64,000 bases of DNA from assembly GCA_022059125.1 (NCBI GenBank), contig JAEUWY010000020.1:1674001-1738000 (forward strand). The letters run 5' to 3'. Shown one piece after another: positions 1 to 10,502 of the stretch. Origin of the DNA: Corynespora cassiicola (Eukaryota > Ascomycota > Dothideomycetes > Pleosporales > Corynesporascaceae). Within the stretch, counting starts at the first letter, position 1. Each line of letters opens with the position of its first letter. Below the pieces are notes generated by a model that saw nothing but the letters and a program-made list of their open reading frames with translations, was not told where the DNA came from and searched no databases. Made by a program: the position numbers and the translations under genes.

Positions 1-1
1 T

Positions 2-1015
2 ATTTCTCGAAAACCAGAAGACCTTCTTCGACTCGCCGACCTCCACTCGGAACTTGCGCAATGGCTACACGATCACCCACCGTCTCCGCAACCCAAAGAC
101 CTTTCTAGCATGAGAGATGTGTATGAAAGACTCAACCAGCATTACTTCAAGACACTCACCAAGAACTTCACTGCTGATATTCACGTCGAATCTCTTACTG
201 TCTTAGCAAGGGACAACTATCAAATCCCCATTCGAGTTTATCGACCGGCATCCTCTACTTCACCAGGCCCTGTTATCATCAACATCCACGGCGGAGCCAA
301 GGTGATGGGCACCTTTACCGACGAGGAAGCACACTGTCGTATCTTTGCCCATGAGCTCAATGCAATCTGCATCAACATTGAATATCGACTTGCACCGGAA
401 AACAAGTCCCCCGTCGCTTTATATGACTGTTGGGATGTAGTGCAATGGACGGCCACGCATGCTGCTGCTGAACTCAATGGAGACCCCAGAAAAGGTTTCA
501 TCATCCATGGTTCCTCTGCAGGCGCGCAAATGGTTGATGTCATCGGTCATCTTGCCCGCGACGAGCACCTCTACCCACCTCTGACAGGACTCGTCGAGAT
601 CTGTACCAGTTCTTGCCAATACAACACCATACCCTCCGAGTATGCTTCTGAATTCCTCAGTTGGGGTCAGGAGATCAAAGGCGGTATTCCCCGGGAGGGC
701 CTCTTGCGGTTTTACGAGTTGACTGGTGCAGCTGAGGACCCAGCGCACCGGTTTAATTCCCCACTCTTATGGCCAAGTGGTCATAAAGGGTTACCCTCGG
801 TATTCCTGCAGGTCCATGGGAGAGACTTTGTAAGGGATTCGGCGTTGATTTATCAGAGAGTATTGAAGGAAGAAGGCGTAGATGTGAGGATGAAGGTTTA
901 TCCAGGCGTGCCTCATGGATTCAATGTGATGTTTTGTGAGACAGACGTCGCGAAGGAGCATGAAAAAGATACATTAGAGGGACTGAGGTGGCTCTTGGCA
1001 CGCGCCGAGAAATAG
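2..1015 (+). CDS. alpha/beta hydrolase (esterase/lipase type), 5' partial
   Basis: The reading frame is open from the window edge, so the first ATG inside (110) is probably internal and the gene starts upstream. It shows the hormone-sensitive-lipase-like esterase pattern: oxyanion-hole motif IHGG (from about 288), nucleophile elbow GSSAG (about 511), a late Asp in the GRDFVRDS stretch and catalytic His in PGVPHGF (about 903-921). It should hydrolyse small ester or lactone substrates; the substrate cannot be told from sequence. No signal peptide is visible because the N-terminus is missing. No intron is needed in the visible part. It ends at TAG 1013-1015, about 570 bp before a transposon. Family assignment is firm; physiological role unknown. 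Confidence 0.85.
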   Translation: MSRKPEDLLRLADLHSELAQWLHDHPPSPQPKDLSSMRDVYERLNQHYFKTLTKNFTADIHVESLTVLARDNYQIPIRVYRPASSTSPGPVIINIHGGAKVMGTFTDEEAHCRIFAHELNAICINIEYRLAPENKSPVALYDCWDVVQWTATHAAAELNGDPRKGFIIHGSSAGAQMVDVIGHLARDEHLYPPLTGLVEICTSSCQYNTIPSEYASEFLSWGQEIKGGIPREGLLRFYELTGAAEDPAHRFNSPLLWPSGHKGLPSVFLQVHGRDFVRDSALIYQRVLKEEGVDVRMKVYPGVPHGFNVMFCETDVAKEHEKDTLEGLRWLLARAEK

Positions 1016-1581
1016 TAAAATATCATTACACGATCTGATTTAGTCATTAATTTTCTTTCTTTCTTTAAGTTGCTGTTTTATTGAACTCTTAACTAGTGTT
1101 ATTACTATTTGTATCCATCACACGAAAGGGATAAAATGGTATTACAGACTGTCAGTATATAAAAGAAGTAACGAAGAGAAGGGATCTTACGAGCGATATG
1201 ATTCAATAAAATCAAATAGAAAATCTGTCCACCTATAAGAAACTTTTATTACAAACTTGCAGATATCAAGTTGGTATAGAACAGCTAATGCTACTTTTCT
1301 ATAGAGCAATCCTAATGTCTGTCTAGGCTGACAGAAAGATCAATTGACTTGAAATTGGTGTACTCAGGTAGTACATCCGTCATTATAGAAAGATACTATA
1401 ATGGCAATGATGATCACAAGCGCTGGGATATGTTGAGATTTCTCCATCATTTTGCCCTTGTGGCCAGTAATTATCTTCTGTAAAAACGTATTCGTAGTCT
1501 ATACCTAAAATCATTATTAGTAGTAAATTAATGTAATTTAAAGGATCTACTAACAGCTAATGGTTTTGCTTTTTAATTTAG
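1016..1581. other. AT-rich intergenic stretch before the transposon
   Basis: No open frame of useful length and no RNA gene seen. It holds the 3' flank of the hydrolase and AT-rich sequence up to the TA target site of the element. Confidence 0.6.
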
Positions 1582-1583
1582 TA

Positions 1584-1786
1584 CAGTGGGGTGACATTAA
1601 AATAGTTTAATCGAAAAAAGAGCAGTTTTTAAACTGCTATAACTTTTTAACTAAACTAGCTATAAAAATAAAAAAAAATTATTTAAATAGACATTTATTA
1701 AAACCTTAGGTTAAAAAAAAAGAATTAGAGTTTATATTATAGTTTTAAGGTTATAAATAAGCTTAAAGTAGAGGTAAAAAAAAATA
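1584..1786 (+). repeat. left terminal inverted repeat (about 203 bp)
   Basis: Matches the reverse complement of 3509-3711 over about 203 bp with scattered mismatches. The outer 80 bp are almost perfect; divergence grows inward. Both copies include the self-complementary stretch GCAGTTTTTAAACTGC. Confidence 0.9.
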
Positions 1787-1983
1787 CAAAATTAAGTGCT
1801 GATTTATTTTTCATCTAGCGTATAATTTAATTTTTTTTTAATTATTCTAAACTTATAAACTACACATATATATATATAAATTTTTAATATAACTTTCTCT
1901 TTTAAAAAAAAATAATAATAATAGTAGAAAAAAAAATTTAAAAAAATCAAACTATATAAATAAATTAATAATTAATTAAATTA

Positions 1984-3288
1984 TTAATATTTTGTATAAT
2001 ATCCGTTAGCTTTTATAACTGCTTCCCAACGCCTAGGTAAAGATAATATACAATTATCTATTATTTTTTGTAGAATTAAATTCTATTCTTTATTTATAGC
2101 GTTTATAAATAAAGTATTATCTTTTTTATTATTTTTTTGGCCTAATAAATTAGAATTTAATTTTTTTAAATTATTTTTTAGTATAGCCCAGACGTTTTCG
2201 ATAGGTGCTAAATCTGGGCTATAAGCTGGATGTTCAAATAATTCAATTTTATTTTTTTTAAACCAGTTTAAAACTGGTTTAGCTGTATGAATTTTTGAAT
2301 TATCTTGTTGAAATTTCCAGTCTATAAACTAATTAATATTTATATTAATTTTATAATTTAATATTTAATTAAATAAATTTAATTAAATAATAAATTTAAT
2401 AAAAAAATAAAAAAAAGGTATATAAACTAACCGGGTTTTATTTGTTTTTTAATAATAGGTTTTAATACTTTTTATATATAATCTGTATTATTAAAGTTAT
2501 TTTTAGAATTAGGTGTTTTAATAAACACTAATTCTGATCTTCCTTCTATCCAAATAGCTCCCTATACTGATATAACAATATCTCGAGCTATAATTTAATT
2601 AGTACTAATTTTTTTAAAAAAGTAATTAAATTGAAAAATTATAATTAATGTTTAGTTAATTTTAGTTTTTTTAATTTTTTTTTAACTTATAATTTGGTTT
2701 TATAAAAGCTAATTCAGCTCCTACTCTTTTATTTCTCTTTTTTCTTATATATTCCTGCCTAGAACCTAGGCCTCTTTCTATTGCTGACTCATCAGAAAAT
2801 ATAATTTTATTTAAATTTATATTTTCTATATTTTTTATATTTTTTTTATATATTCTAATCTTTTTTCAGCTCTTTTTTTATTTAAATACGGCTTTTTAGT
2901 ACTAATATTTATACTATAATTTTCTTCTTTTAAATATCTTTGTAAGCTTCTTTTAGATATTTTTATATTATTTTCTAATAATATTCTTTTATTTGTTTTT
3001 TTAGGGCTTTTAATTAAATCCCTATTAATAATTCTTTTATCTCTTTCTAATAGCTTAATTTTATCTTTATTTTATTGTTTATTTAAGCTATTAAATAATT
3101 TTTTTTTTTTATTTATTCGTTGTATAGTAGCATAAATACTACTTTTATTTTTATTTAATATATTAGAAATAGTTATAATAGGTGTATTGGCTTTTAATAA
3201 AAGATTAACTTTTTCTTCATAGTCTGAAAAGTGAGGTTCTATCTTGTCTTTGTTTAGAGGAAATAGAGATTCAGAATTTTTTTTCTGA
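1984..3288 (-). pseudogene. Tc1/mariner transposase, broken
   Basis: Minus-strand conceptual translation in order: an N-terminal helix-turn-helix region with KANTPIITISNIL, a second HTH region, first catalytic Asp in FSDESAIERG, an AIWIEGRSELVF block, second catalytic Asp in FQQDNSKIHTA, then YSPDLAPIENVW containing the last acidic residue, and the family tail LPRRWEAVIKANGYYTKY before TAA at 1984-1986. In-frame stops lie at 3072-3074, 2562-2564 and 2472-2474. A spliceable intron is visible at 2322-2431 (GTTAGT donor, TATAG acceptor, joins in frame); a second at about 2588-2686 does not join in frame, so there is also an indel or frame break. No usable start codon was found. Transposition function is lost. 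Confidence 0.9.
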
Positions 3289-3508
3289 AATATTTATTTA
3301 TATACTAGTTTAACTAGCTTATTATTATATAATAATACTTATATAATCAAAACTTTATTTTTTAAATTTTAATTTTTTATAATCTAAATATAAAATTATA
3401 GCTCCAGTTTTTTGCTTACGTAATACATACTAGATCTAATTAGGTTAGCGTAAAATAAAAAGCTTTAATAATTTTTTAAATAAAAAATAAATTAGCTTTA
3501 AAATTTAT

Positions 3509-3711
3509 ACTTTTTTTTACCTCTACTTTAAGCTTATTTATAACCCTAAAACTATAGTATAAACTCTATATTTTTTTTATTTAACTTAAAATTTTAATAA
3601 ATATCTATTTAAATAATATTTTTTTATTTTTATAGCTAGTTTAGTTAAAAAGTTATAGCAGTTTAAAAACTGCTCTTTTTTCGATTAAACTATTTTAATG
3701 TCACCCCTCTG
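3509..3711 (-). repeat. right terminal inverted repeat (about 203 bp)
   Basis: Inverted partner of 1584-1786; ends in AATGTCACCCCTCTG directly before the right TA target duplication. Confidence 0.9.
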
Positions 3712-3713
3712 TA

Positions 3714-4274
3714 GATAAAGGCAGTATGCTACAGAATTGATTATCTAACGTATAGTGCAGGCCGCTATTCACAGCTCCTGTTGCCAAACATAAATACTGA
3801 GAGTAGAAAGAATACGAATCCTATACCTGCTTTGTAAACTAGTATAAATATTCATTGTAAGTTATTCTCACTTTTATTTTCAAGCTAGAGTGCAATTATA
3901 AAGCTATCGCTGAACCTGTTAATATCAATTAGTGTATTATTTAACGCTATTTTGAAAAAGGTTCATACAATTCTGTATTGTCTTGTTAATGACTCCTCTC
4001 AGAACATGGATGCAAGGGATTAGGGGTGTATTAGGAAATAGTTGGAATGTAACCTTAGCGCAAGCTTATTATATATAATCAGCTGGACTTAAAGCACTCT
4101 CATTGAGCAGTGAAGATCACTGACTGTTTCGGATACAAATCCGATGCTTCGCAGACATTTTTATAAATTGACTTGTTCACGATAGCTTTCTGGTATAACC
4201 TAATGTTCGGAAAACGGTCTACCCGCTCGCCCAAACGTTAAGCATCATATATTTTTATCAAAAGGCTATATATC
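3714..4274. other. AT-rich stretch between transposon and 5S copy
   Basis: No gene seen. It contains three small perfect hairpins in a row at 4108-4153 (stems CAGTGA/TCACTG, TCGGAT/ATCCGA, TGC/GCA) followed by a T run; see findings. Confidence 0.5.
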
Positions 4275-4393
4275 ACATACGACCATAGGACTGTGAAAAT
4301 TAGGCTTCCCGTCCGCTCAGCCATATACAAGCACAGTACCGGTGGATTAGTAGTTAGGTGGGTGACCACTAGCGAATACCCGCTGTCGTATGT
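4275..4393 (+). rRNA. 5S ribosomal RNA, probably a mutated copy
   Basis: A 119-nt block with fungal 5S hallmarks: start ACATACGACCATAGG, CCCGTCCGCTCAGCCAT, TTAGTAGTTAGGTGGGTGACC and GCGAATACCCGCTG. Helix I closes perfectly: ACATACGAC (4275-4283) pairs with GTCGTATGT (4385-4393). Helix II pairs ACTGTG with CACAGT. A T run follows immediately, as for a Pol III terminator. Several positions differ from the usual fungal 5S by C-to-T or G-to-A changes (for example TTAGTAGTTAGG where TTAGTAGTTGGG is usual), so it may be a pseudogene. Dispersed single 5S genes are normal in filamentous ascomycetes. Confidence 0.85.
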
Positions 4394-7300
4394 TTTTTTG
4401 CCTCTGCGCTCGCCTGGCGCAAGTGAGTCGACGAATCGGCCCTACTAGCTGGACTAGTGGCGAAAACTAACGAGTGGCCTAAGGCGAGGAACGGGCCAAA
4501 CGAAGGAGCAAAGACAGGTGCCAATCTGTTCTTGTATAGAAACGATTCTTTTTGCCTTTCTTGGTATTTTCCCCTCCATATCGGCTGCTTCTAATGGCTT
4601 TGAGCAACCATGCTTGCAAAGCAGGACTGCCACACAACATTGACACTATGCCAAGACCTGAAGTCACTGCGCTAGCAGTATTGAAAAAGATGACAGTTAT
4701 GAACTTTTTAAAATCCAAGATTGTGTCCAGCTCCGGTATCTAGTGTTGTGCAGGTTTTATTTAATTAATACGGTTAAATACGGAGCCGACAGAGTATGAA
4801 GTGGCTGCTATGAAATTACGCTTCACATCCGAGCTGGCGGGTGGGGTTGTATTGTTCGTTGGCGATTTTGGAATGAACACGCATCATCAACTTAAATGTG
4901 CATACTATAAATCCGTGCTCGAGGTACTCCAGCCCAACGGAACGTCAGTAGCACCGCCTTTAAAGCCTAGTCCTGCTAATACTGCATTTCAGGTCGTCAA
5001 TTTACTGAGACGCCGAACTCTGAAGACTGGAAAACTCGTTGCATAGGGCCAGGCCTGGGGCCAGAATAGCTGAGATTTTACTATGTTTGAGATCAATTCC
5101 CTATTAAACGTCTCACGTATATATATCCACTTAGGGGTAGCCCTTTCGTGTCTGTGCGATTTTTGGCCCCCCAGTCCGCATATGATACTTGTTATTCTAC
5201 TTGAATATATATCCCCATATGTACAGTGAAATCCAATGTATAGTCCCGAATACCTGCTCTACGGTGGCCGAGCTTAAGTGTAGCTGTCTCTAGTGATTCG
5301 CAGAGAAGTATAAATAGGCGAACTGCGCGTGAATTAGAGACATCACAATAAAATGAACTCTAGCTTGTATTAGATCTTTCTCCCATCAAAATAGAAGTGT
5401 TACGGTTCGCAAATAGATAAGATCCGGGTCCAGATGAGAGTTAATATCCAAGGACAAATTGCGCGTTTCCCTACCACTTGAGTAGTACGTTTCCACATAA
5501 AATGTATCTGTGGGCGAATTTCTGGATCCATAGCCTATCATTGCGAAGGTATTCCGGGCCATCCCGGCGATAGAGGGACCGCCAATCCTGGAAGGCGATT
5601 GTACAGTCTGGGATATCCTTGAAATAAGCATCCTATGGCACGTGGCAATGTTTTTGTGGATACCGGTAAATAATCTTCCTCCAAAAGTTGGTTCATGGCG
5701 GTTATGGACTGGTGTTATGTTCCGCATTGGTAAGTGTGCCAACGGATTCCACGCCAAAAAGAGAGAAAAAAAAATGAACGAAAATATGAGAACCACGGGA
5801 AAAAATCATGGTAAGCATTCCCGGTATTTGGTTGTTTTCTTTGGGCTCCTAGTCGCGTGGGAACTGTTCGTGGGAGGACGAAGGCTTGGTAATGGAACCA
5901 AGCAGATGGACGCTGTTCTGACTTCGGGACGCCATCACTCAGGGAAATATCCAAGGTCAAGTAGATCCAGGTTGGAAAGACAAGTGAGGTCCAGGAGAAG
6001 AAAAAATGTCCAGAGGCGAGGAAGATGCGGTCAACAAGGAATGAGCATCTCTGCTGCATAGAAGTGGCGCCTGGGAGCTTCAAGTACACAACGATATCGG
6101 TCCGTGTCATCACAACCAAGAACCGAGCATGCTGACATTTGCACTGCCTCTCAACGTGCTCGGTCTTCTCCACCTTTTATTTTGTTGAACTGTGTCGCTC
6201 CTGATGGCCGCGGATCGCTGTCGTTTTGTGCGTGGTGGTCCTGGCCGAAATATCAAACTTCCTGGGGACAACAGTGGCGAGGCAAGTCCCGGGTTATCCC
6301 TTTGACATGTACACAACGTGGGCCGAATATTTTTGGAAACAGAACAAGCTCTTCCGCTGAAACAAGACAGCATGTACGTCATCCCCGAGGATGTTTCCCG
6401 AGGATTCCGGATGTCGTGAGGCAATTGATCAGCAGGTTGCGCAAATTCAATGTAAATCCCCAAACTGTTGAACGACGCAGCGAGTCATCCCAGCACGGGA
6501 GATGGATGCCAATGACACGGTGACAGAAGTTCAACCTTCTTGATCGGGCAATACAGTGCTGTCGCATTTTTCTCTATAGTGCGGAAGGGAGGCACTCAGC
6601 AGTCGGACGACGCGTCAGGAAAGAAAGGCATGCCAATTCTCCGTCATTAGCGTGACTACGTGACGGCAGCTTGGCGCCAAAAAGAGGTGGGTATGGTATT
6701 GGCGACGCGTGTTCGTTGAACGGTGTGGCGTGGAGGTTCTGGCTGTAAGAAGAGCAATGGTGGATACAGACGTTCCTGGCTTGACTGACGATCGGTGGGT
6801 CATGTACGATCGTGATTTCGGTAGAACTCATCTCAGGGGTGCTGTGGGGGAAGTGCATCGCTGAACCTGGATGTGTAGTAATTGCTGGATCATGCGTGAG
6901 TCTGCAATGCAGTTCATGAAACAAACGAAACCTTACGTGAAAAATAAGAGAGTAGATGGAAATCCAGGCAAAGACCAACTGCAAAGCTGGTTGGCGAAAA
7001 AGAAAAAACACCCCCAGAAAGTAAAAACAGTTTCGCATCAGGGAGAGATAAAGTCAAGCTGAAACAGAAGAGGGAGGCTTTGCTTTATTCTCAACTGCAA
7101 CGCCCATCAGATAGGCCATCATACAGTATTTGCAATATGCATGTAAGCCCAGATCCACAAGGTGATGAGCAGAGGGTCGCGGGTAGGCGTTCCCTGACCG
7201 AATTTTGTCTCCGGCTTCCTGGCAGATTTGCATGATCGTCTGCAATGGCACTGGAGACATAGTATGGTAGGCGCGCGCAGGAGAACGGTATGGTGAATTG

Positions 7301-9367
7301 TCCATTTAGATTGCGATGTGGTTGCAATTGGGTACACAACGGGGCTCCAGGGTCCACGCTTGGTGCGTCAACTGTTGAAAGTTGCGGAAGACTCAGGCTG
7401 GGTAAGGAAACACGAGGTTAAACTCTCGGGTAGAAATGCATGTGCAGAGAGAGGCCTCTCCTTGTGGGGTAGTGGTAGACTGTTGATGAAGAAGCAATTG
7501 CATCTTCACCGTCCAGGACTCAACAAAGAAAGAAGCTGGGTGCGGAGTGGAGAGAAGCTGGGCTGTTGGAAGACCCCGAAAGCGAGAGAGAAGAAACGTG
7601 ATCCGGCAATGCCAACTCGGCTGTTTGGTCTCGAACGATTGCATATCAATGACCCACAGACGATTATAAGCTCCATCCCAACGAAGACGGTCTCCCGAGC
7701 AAACGAGCGTAGCAGTATCCAAGCGTTGTCGAGCTACATTTCGGTTGGTTGACAAGCTTTCGTATTTGCTATTAACAGCCTGATTTCGTCAACGGCCGGC
7801 ATGGGATCTCAGATCAACAATCTCGGCAAGGGAAACAACAGTCTATTCGGGGCAGATGCGCCGGGCATGTGCGGTGCCGGTTCCTCGGCCAGGGTGAGGA
7901 AGGAATTACACGCAGCAACACGTAAACCTGCATGCATATTGAGCAAGACGAGCTTGTTCTACCATCAGCTACGGCACTGCAGAGCCGTTGATGTGTACCC
8001 TGGTGGCTGAAACAGGAGAGACGGGGGAGGTGTTTGGAAAAAAGGCAGGAGAACAGCGGGAGCCAGCAGACAAGCCATGGCCATGGCCGACCCCGCCTTG
8101 TGCAAGCCAGGGGCAGCATGAAGGTCGGAGAGAAGGCGCATCAAGAGGTTGCCAGGCGAAATGAAGTGGACACTTTTGGCTTGGGAGCGAGTGGGCTGGA
8201 CCGAGAAGAGACAAGAGCAATCATCGGCGCTAGCCGCAAACGCCGACGCCCATGCTTAATTTCCACCGTCTGTGCGCGTGCGCTTGACGTGCTTTTTATC
8301 GATTATGGGGCCAGAGCGGCTCGCAAAAAAATGCCGGCGCATCGAGGCGGCTGTCTGCTGTAGTGCTGGCGCTTGGTGTGTGTGTGTGCTGTCGCCCGCC
8401 GCCCGTCGCCTGTGCGCGTGCCTGCGAACTTCTCAGAACTCGGCGAAACCGCCGGCCCGCCCTTCCATCTCGTCGTTGGCAAGACGGACTGCACAAAGCA
8501 AACACCAGCGGACCGCCATGTGCACGACACAGCCGCGGCGGATGGGAAATCTCCGCCACGAAACATGGCGGGCTGATCAGCGCGTTTCACAGCGAAGGAG
8601 CGGTGATGGCCAGGGAAAAAAAATCCACGGTGCTGACCGCCGCTCTGCTTGTACAATCTGCAACGCTGACACATCTCGAGCCCACCGAGCAGCATCCGAG
8701 GGCAACCGTTTCGGGCTAAAGATCTCCAGGCCGACCCCCATGTTTCGATGCTGCCCTGCCCTGAGTTGTCGATGCGCTGGGGAGGCCGAGCGGTCGTCGC
8801 AACGGGACAAGGCGAAAGTGGACACCCCCTGACGATACTTCCCACTTTGGACCTTGACGGCCACCACCAAGCGCGCTGCTGAGTGTGCTGAGTGTGCTGG
8901 CAGCGGGCGGAGACGCCAGGAGAAGCCCAGGGGAGCCTTCTCCATGTCACCGTGGCCGCCGGCGCATCCCTAGGCCATTTGGGGGCACATGGGACTGCAC
9001 GCAACTCACTGTCAAGCAGTAACCGCCCGGTAGAAGCTGTCAGCCGCTGTGCTCTCCGCAACCATGGAGGCTCGACTCAGCAGCTGCACAGGGCCTCCGA
9101 GCGGGCGCTCATCTCGAAAATACGAAAGCCACAGCCTGCTATTCACGTCAAACCTGCCAGTCCCGGCCTAGCACAAGGGGGTGCATCGGCTATGGTTGGC
9201 CGTGGCTTTGCAGGATCGCCTGGTTCCTGCGTTAGCCTTTGCATTGGGCAGGCCAGTCGCAGCGCCCGAAAGCCGTGTACCCCCTGGCATCCACTGCTGT
9301 CGCTGCGTTCAGTGGCCACTTGTTTCCGGTCCGCGCTACCGTGCTTGTAATCTCCCGCGAGCTACAT
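4394..9367. other. long stretch without a convincing gene
   Basis: Many short overlapping frames on both strands but none with a recognisable domain, ATG start and consistent splicing. The first 1.2 kb is AT-leaning; after 7 kb it is GC-rich. A fragment around 6192-6360 reads in one frame like a hydrophobic transporter segment, bounded by stops; see findings. Confidence 0.5.
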
Positions 9368-9578
9368 AAGGATCTTGTCGCGCAGCATAGAGACTTTTTT
9401 TCCTCACTTCACTCAAAGCCAATCTACGAGCTCAAGTCCTTTGACCTTCGGTCGTCCATTCGTTGTTACTCAACTAATACTATCTTTAATAATACCAACC
9501 GCCCTCCCACCAATCACCACCTCCTCCACCTCCTCCACCACCACCACTCTTTCAAGTTCTATACCCTAATCAGTCAAT
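9368..9578 (+). promoter_or_regulatory. pyrimidine-rich leader of the GPI-protein gene
   Basis: The sequence directly before the ATG is dominated by C and T, including the CCTCCACC repeats at 9528-9545. Such CT tracts are common just upstream of or within 5' leaders of highly expressed fungal genes. No clear TATA box was assigned. Confidence 0.4.
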
Positions 9579-10502
9579 ATGCGCGCTACCGTTGCTGCCG
9601 TTGCTGCTTTCGCCAGCTTTGCTGCTGCTGTCCCCGCCTACGGCGGATACGGTGGATACGGCGAGGTCCCCGCCGAGTCCGTAGCCGTTCCAACATCCAC
9701 TCCTTGCGAGTCTGATGTGATTAGGTCCACCCCCGCTGCTGTCTACACTCCCGCCCCGGAGCCATCTTCTCCCGCCTACACTCCCGCCCCGGAGCCTTCC
9801 AAGCCCGCCGAGGAGTACCCCGTTGCCTCCACCCCCGCGGCCGAGTACCCCGTCTCCAGCCCCGCTGCTGAGTACCCTGCCTCGAGCGCTCCCGCTCCCG
9901 AGTACCCCGTTTCCAGCCCGGCTGCTGAGTACCCTGCCTCGAGCGCTCCCGCCGCTGAGTACCCTGCCTCCAGCGCCCCTGCTCCCGAGTACCCTGCCTC
10001 GAGCGCTCCCGCTGCTGAGTACCCGGCCTCCAGCGCCCCGGCTCCTGAGTACCCCGCCTCCACTCCTCCCGCCGAGGCCTCCACCACCGCTGAGGCCAAC
10101 AAGCCCTCGGAGACTCCTGGTGAGGGTTACCCCGTTCCTCCCGCCGAGGAGACCACTTGCCTGACTTCGACCACCATCACAGTTACCGTTCCCTACCCTG
10201 AGCACACTCCCTCCGGCCCCGGCGCTCCCCAGGGACCCTACCCCACTGGCCCTGCTCCTGGTGCTCCCTACCCCACCGGTACTGGTGCTGCCGTTCCTCC
10301 TCCTGCTGCTGGCACTGGCAACCCTAGCTCCACTGGGTAAGTTTTTATTGCACATCCCCATGTGTCCTACGTCTCCCGCTAACAGCCCTGCAGCAGCTAC
10401 GTCAAGCCCACTGCTCCTTCCCAGTTCACTGGTGCTGCCTCCAGCCTTAACGTCGGTGGCTTCGTTGCCGGTGTTGGTGCCTTCGCCGCTTTCTTCTTGT
10501 AA
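9579..10502 (+). CDS. secreted GPI-anchored, Pro/Ala/Ser-repeat cell-wall protein
   Basis: Model join(9579..10336,10394..10502), 288 aa. The 57-nt intron has donor GTAAGT and acceptor TGCAG and is phase 2. The N-terminus MRATVAAVAAFASFAAAVPA is a typical signal peptide. The middle (about residues 50-165) is built of repeated EYPASSAPA / EYPVSSPAA units with codons rich in C and G. A TTCLTSTTITVTVP segment, common in fungal wall proteins, follows. The C-terminus after the intron ends in a hydrophobic tail (GGFVAGVGAFAAFFL) preceded by small residues, fitting a GPI-anchor signal. It is probably a structural or adhesive wall protein. No enzymatic domain is seen. A leaky-frame reading through the intron stops at 10338. 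Confidence 0.88.

Larger units (their letters stand above)
1584..3711 (-). mobile_element. Tc1/mariner-family DNA transposon, RIP-degraded
   Basis: A 2128-bp element bounded by TA dinucleotides (1582-1583 and 3712-3713), the target duplication typical of Tc1/mariner. Its ends are near-identical inverted repeats starting CAGTGGGGTGACATT on the left and CAGAGGGGTGACATT on the right. It encodes a recognisable but broken DDE transposase on the minus strand. Base composition is extremely AT-rich compared with flanking genes, and the in-frame stops are TAA or TAG, as expected from C-to-T/G-to-A RIP mutation. The element appears complete in length but non-autonomous now. Confidence 0.95.

Noticed and set aside
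5642..6173. Overlapping frames on both strands (139 and 152 codons)
   Set aside because: Neither has a recognisable domain or a family-like pattern; mutual overlap argues against coding.
8303..9061. 252-codon minus-strand frame
   Set aside because: GC-rich DNA gives long frames by chance; overlapping frames exist on both strands, composition is Arg/Ala/Pro-biased, and no domain or splice logic is seen.
9570..10361. 263-codon antisense frame over the GPI-protein gene
   Set aside because: Shadow of the repeated sense codons; Gly/Arg/Ser repeat without start context.
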